Below, piece by piece: positions 61,793 through 64,000 of a stretch of DNA of 64,000 nucleotides. The position numbers and the translations under genes are program-made. The notes below the pieces were generated by a model. The model saw only the letters and a list, made by a program, of their open reading frames with translations, was not told the DNA's origin and made no database searches. Position 1 is the first letter of the stretch. Every line of letters begins with the position of its first letter. Origin of the DNA: Anaerolineae bacterium (GTDB taxonomy: Bacteria; Chloroflexota; Anaerolineae; UBA4142; SHND01); assembly GCA_020851635.1 (NCBI GenBank), contig JADZCJ010000063.1, positions 1-64,000 on the forward strand. Direction: 5' to 3'.

Positions 61793-62344
61793 CTAATTCA
61801 CTTGGGGTTCCAACACACCATAATTGCCGTCGGTGCGCCGGTACAAAACATTCACGTCTCCGCTCTCTTGATTCATGAACAGGTAAAACGAATGTCCCAG
61901 CAGCTCCATCTGATCAATCGCCTCTTCTGCGCTCATGGGCGCTGCCCGGAATCGTTTCGTCCGCACGATGCGGGGCTCTGGTTCGATTTCTCCTTGCGCC
62001 AGATCATCTTTGACCGACTGTATGGTCTCACCGTCGGCGCGGCGCTTGCGGACTTGTTTGTTCTTGTAACGCTGCAGCTGTCTGTCCAATTTGTCCACAG
62101 CCGATTCAACTGCCACTTTCAAGTCCGCTGCCCGTTCTTCAGCACGAATGATGGTGCCATTTCTCGACAAGGTCACCTGAACGATCTGACGCTCGTTCAC
62201 GTTCCGAGTATTCTGTTGGGACAATTCTACGCGTGCCTCAAACGGTTCGTGCAAATGTCGTTCGAGACGGTTCATTTTGCGCGTGATAAACTCTTCGGTG
62301 CGAGTAGACACATTCATGTTCTTACCGGTAATAATCAACTGCAT
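61793..62344 (-). CDS. hpf: ribosome hibernation promoting factor, long form
   Basis: 183 residues from the ATG at 62344, which follows AAGGAGGT at the ideal distance. The N-terminal HPF/RaiA domain (1-100, MQLIITGKNMNVSTRTEEFI) is followed by a linker and the long-HPF C-terminal dimerisation domain (about 125-180, RTKRFRAAPMSAEEAIDQME, then GHSFYLFMNQESGDVNVLYR). It pairs 70S ribosomes into inactive 100S dimers in resting cells. About 270 nt of unusual inverted repeats lie upstream. Confidence 0.95.
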   Translation of the reverse strand: MQLIITGKNMNVSTRTEEFITRKMNRLERHLHEPFEARVELSQQNTRNVNERQIVQVTLSRNGTIIRAEERAADLKVAVESAVDKLDRQLQRYKNKQVRKRRADGETIQSVKDDLAQGEIEPEPRIVRTKRFRAAPMSAEEAIDQMELLGHSFYLFMNQESGDVNVLYRRTDGNYGVLEPQVN

Positions 62345-62423
62345 CACGACCTCCTTCAGCTGAGCGCACAAACATTTTGCTCCCATTGCGTCAGCCGGAC
62401 GTTGGTATTGGATTTGGTAAAGT

Positions 62424-62523
62424 ACTAGCGGGTTGTCGGAGTGAAATCAAATTATAGTTATTTTTGAGATACTACGACGCGTGTTCATAGTTACGAATGA
62501 GGTCTCTCCGACAACCTGCTAGT
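62424..62523. repeat. inverted-repeat element 1 (18-bp ends, 100 bp)
   Basis: ACTAGCGGGTTGTCGGAG (62424-62441) is repeated in reverse complement at 62506-62523 with one mismatch. The interior is AT-rich and has no ORF. It looks like a small MITE-like element or a structured RNA in the hpf upstream region. A minus-strand TATAAT (plus 62451-62456) inside it could be the hpf -10 box. Confidence 0.6.
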
Positions 62524-62612
62524 GCAACAACATGATGAAATTGCCGAGTCAAGTGCTCGCGCGCGAGTTATAAAACTCGATCTTCGACTACGCAATCTCA
62601 TGTTGTTGCGCT
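62521..62612. repeat. inverted-repeat element 2 (15-bp ends, 92 bp)
   Basis: AGTGCAACAACATGA (62521-62535) recurs in reverse complement at 62598-62612 with one mismatch. It shares 3 bp with element 1 and ends 1 nt before the comF stop codon. An inner hairpin CGAGTT/AACTCG is present. No ORF. Confidence 0.6.
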
Positions 62613-62613
62613 A

Positions 62614-63342
62614 TTAGTTGCCCGGACGAGGACGGGTCACGGTCAACCCATACACTCCGCGCGCCCGCGCTTGAAAAAGCGCCGAGGCGCAGGCCTCGAG
62701 CGTCGCGCCTGTCGTTGCCACATCGTCTACTAGTAATACGTTCTTGCCTGCAACTTGTTGCTCGTCCGCGAACAACGCGTTTTTCACATTCAAACGTCGC
62801 GCGGCGGCGTCAAGCTCAATCTGGTCGCGTGTGGCGCGCGTGCGGCGCATCACCCGCTTGTAGGCAAGCCCCCGCGCGTTCGCCGTGTGGATGGCAAGCA
62901 GGTCCGCCTGATTATAGCCGCGCTCCAGTTCGCGCACAGGATAGAGCGGCACGCCGGTAATCAGGTCAATGTCGAGCTCGCTGACGGCGAGTTTGGCGAC
63001 AAGGAAACGGGCAAGCTCAGGCGCCACGTCGCGGCGTTTTTTGTACTTGAGCGCATGTACTGCTCGCCGCGCGACCTCATCATGCCAGCAAACGGATTGA
63101 ATTTGCGTGATTGTTTTGGGATGCGCGCGACAATCAAAACAAACCGCATCCGGACTGGAAAGAGGGTTCCCGCAGCGCGGGCAGGTGGGCGAGGAAATCG
63201 GTTGAATCGTGGCGAGACAATCGGCGCAGAGCGCGGCACCGGGGCGCCCGCAATTTACACAGCGCGATGGAAACAAGAGGTCGAGCAATCTTGTGCTCCA
63301 ATCTCGCGACACTCTCAAGCGATGATCCGTGGTCGGACTCAT
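62614..63342 (-). CDS. ComF family phosphoribosyltransferase-like protein
   Basis: 242 residues. A zinc-ribbon-like N-terminus has paired cysteines (RCVNCGRPG, CADC, CPRCG, CFDC). The phosphoribosyltransferase-type domain follows, with ITGVPLYPVRELERGYNQADLLA and the PRPP loop VLLVDDVATTGAT. ComF proteins act in DNA uptake in naturally competent bacteria, but many ComF-like proteins have no proven role. Its start overlaps the DUF192 gene end by 4 nt on the same strand. Confidence 0.9.
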   Translation of the reverse strand: MSPTTDHRLRVSRDWSTRLLDLLFPSRCVNCGRPGAALCADCLATIQPISSPTCPRCGNPLSSPDAVCFDCRAHPKTITQIQSVCWHDEVARRAVHALKYKKRRDVAPELARFLVAKLAVSELDIDLITGVPLYPVRELERGYNQADLLAIHTANARGLAYKRVMRRTRATRDQIELDAAARRLNVKNALFADEQQVAGKNVLLVDDVATTGATLEACASALFQARARGVYGLTVTRPRPGN

Positions 63343-63698
63343 TTCACCCGTATTTCGAGCTGATCGCCCGGCTGTGTATTGGTTTTGGCAAGGGTGCCTA
63401 CCGGCAATTCTAGCACATTTCGCGCACCGCGCACAAGGGGACCCAGACGCGAGGGCGGCATGGCGGTGGTCGTTCGCAAGACCCTGCCCTCTTTGTCCAA
63501 ATAGACAATATCAATGGGAATTTGCATGCCAAAGGTGTGAATGGCGCTTTCGCCTTGCAGCAGCAGCCCAAACCCCTCGGCGAGATCATGCTGTCCCATC
63601 AGTCCTTTGAACCGTGTCCAAAAGGTGTCGGCGACCCGTCCGGCAGAGACCATTGTGGAATTGCGCGTGCGGTTGACGACGGATAGCGTGTTCTCCAT
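63339..63698 (-). CDS. DUF192 family protein
   Basis: 119 residues from the ATG at 63698. The family core is visible: ADTFWTRFKGLMGQHDLAEGFGLLL, IHTFGMQIPIDIVYLDKEGRVL and PLVRGARNVLELPVGT. Function of the family is unknown. The start is uncertain: a TATAAT ends only 4 nt before this ATG, an in-frame TTG exists at 63725, and MVSAGR further in is another choice. No signal peptide is seen with this start. Confidence 0.8.
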   Translation of the reverse strand: MENTLSVVNRTRNSTMVSAGRVADTFWTRFKGLMGQHDLAEGFGLLLQGESAIHTFGMQIPIDIVYLDKEGRVLRTTTAMPPSRLGPLVRGARNVLELPVGTLAKTNTQPGDQLEIRVK

Positions 63699-63702
63699 AA
63701 AA

Positions 63703-63739
63703 ATTATAGCGCGGGGCGAATACAACTTTCGCCGCGCGC
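63703..63739 (-). terminator. hairpin overlapping a -10-like box between the tad gene and DUF192
   Basis: On the minus strand the arms GCGCGCGGCGAA and TTCGCCCCGCGC (plus 63728-63739 and 63709-63720) have one mismatch. They are followed by TATAATTTTT, which can be read as the U-rich tail of a terminator for the tad genes or as the -10 box of DUF192. Confidence 0.5.
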
Positions 63740-63780
63740 TCGTTATCGGTGCGATAAATTGCCGATTTTTTGGCTTGTGC

Positions 63781-63999
63781 TCAGCGCGGGTTGAATCCTC
63801 CCGCCATAAAAATCAGGACGGTGGGCCCGAGCAGAACGATAAAGATCGAAGGAAAAATCAAAAAAGTGAGTGGGATCAACATTTTGACCGGCGCTTGATT
63901 GGCAAGTTCTTCTGCGCGCTGGCGACGTTTGACCCGCATCTGTTCCGCCTGAATCCGCAGCACTTTGGCGATGCTGACGCCCAGCTGGTCCGCTTGAAT
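63781..63999 (-). CDS. TadC-like type II secretion system F family protein, C-terminal fragment
   Basis: The open frame enters from the right edge and gives about 72 residues (IQADQLGVSIAKVLRIQAEQ, then RVKRRQRAEELANQAPVKM and a final helix IPLTFLIFPSIFIVLLGPTVL). This is the conserved end of T2SSF-domain proteins such as TadB/TadC, inner-membrane platforms of Flp/Tad pili. The last residues FMAGGFNPR follow the membrane helix. The rest of the gene and probably other tad genes lie outside the window. Confidence 0.8.
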   Translation of the reverse strand: MQADQLGVSIAKVLRIQAEQMRVKRRQRAEELANQAPVKMLIPLTFLIFPSIFIVLLGPTVLIFMAGGFNPR

Positions 64000-64000
64000 A

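Overview
The window looks like a stretch of chromosome from a Chloroflexota bacterium, most likely an uncultured Anaerolineae-type lineage. That placement is inference. It rests on moderately high GC with many CGCG steps, lipoprotein solute-binding proteins with long Ala/Pro/Thr linkers after the lipobox cysteine, Thr/Pro-rich extracellular tails, NBR1-type Ig-like domains, a histidine kinase with eight GAF domains, DUF350, large-type SRP RNA and a RodZ-like protein. No 16S rRNA is present to confirm it. Nearly all genes are intact housekeeping or envelope genes. The only mobile element seen is the 5' end of an IS630-type transposase at the left edge, plus a possible MITE-like inverted-repeat pair near 62.5 kb.

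Layout. 0-2.7 kb: an energy-coupling-factor transport module (EcfT and two ATPases) with no substrate-binding S component. 2.7-4.9 kb: a secreted protein with a duplicated domain, and a DUF350 membrane protein. 5-8.8 kb: a GNAT-like protein, an R3H/AAA ATPase, thymidylate kinase and a DarA-type c-di-AMP receptor. 8.8-13 kb (minus strand): FmdB-type zinc ribbon, response regulator-GGDEF protein, RsmA and a G5/3D-domain cell-wall protein. 13.0-13.8 kb: SRP RNA and two serine tRNAs. 14-15.3 kb: an 80-residue orphan plus an FAD oxidoreductase. 15.4-18.1 kb (minus): panB-panE-panC behind a leader with an intrinsic terminator. 18.3-20.8 kb: a large polytopic membrane protein. 20.8-24.5 kb: fabF-fabH diverging from plsX. 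24.6-31.3 kb (minus): dynamin-like GTPase, HAD phosphatase, secreted M6-like metalloprotease, a small anchored protein and rimO. 31.3-40.2 kb: a RodZ-like protein diverging from a giant GAF histidine kinase and a response regulator fused to a degenerate kinase. 40.3-48.3 kb: an Ig-like lipoprotein, a Lys-rich FnIII-like protein, a COG3375-type acetyltransferase, bS21, then coupled pgpH-ybeY-glycosidase/LysM. 48.6-56.4 kb: two tandem SBP-permease-permease peptide/nickel-type ABC cassettes without ATPases. 56.5-59 kb: a creatininase-family amidohydrolase and two GT2 glycosyltransferases. 59-64 kb (minus): CHASE2-adenylate cyclase, low-molecular-weight protein tyrosine phosphatase, a small acidic protein, hpf, comF, DUF192 and the 3' end of a tadC-like gene.

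Themes. Nucleotide second messengers recur: a c-di-AMP receptor and a PgpH-type hydrolase, a GGDEF protein and a class III cyclase. Envelope building and sensing recur as well. Transcription signals are unusually readable: many sigma70-like promoters place the -10 box only 7-11 nt before the start codon (candidate leaderless mRNAs), and convergent genes share long perfect hairpin terminators that often contain the stop codons. The most interesting single items are the asymmetric ECF ATPase pair (Walker A altered in one subunit, signature motif altered in the other), the in-frame TAA junction between those two ATPases, the eight-GAF kinase paired with a response regulator/pseudokinase that has Gln at the phospho-His position, and the panB leader attenuator.
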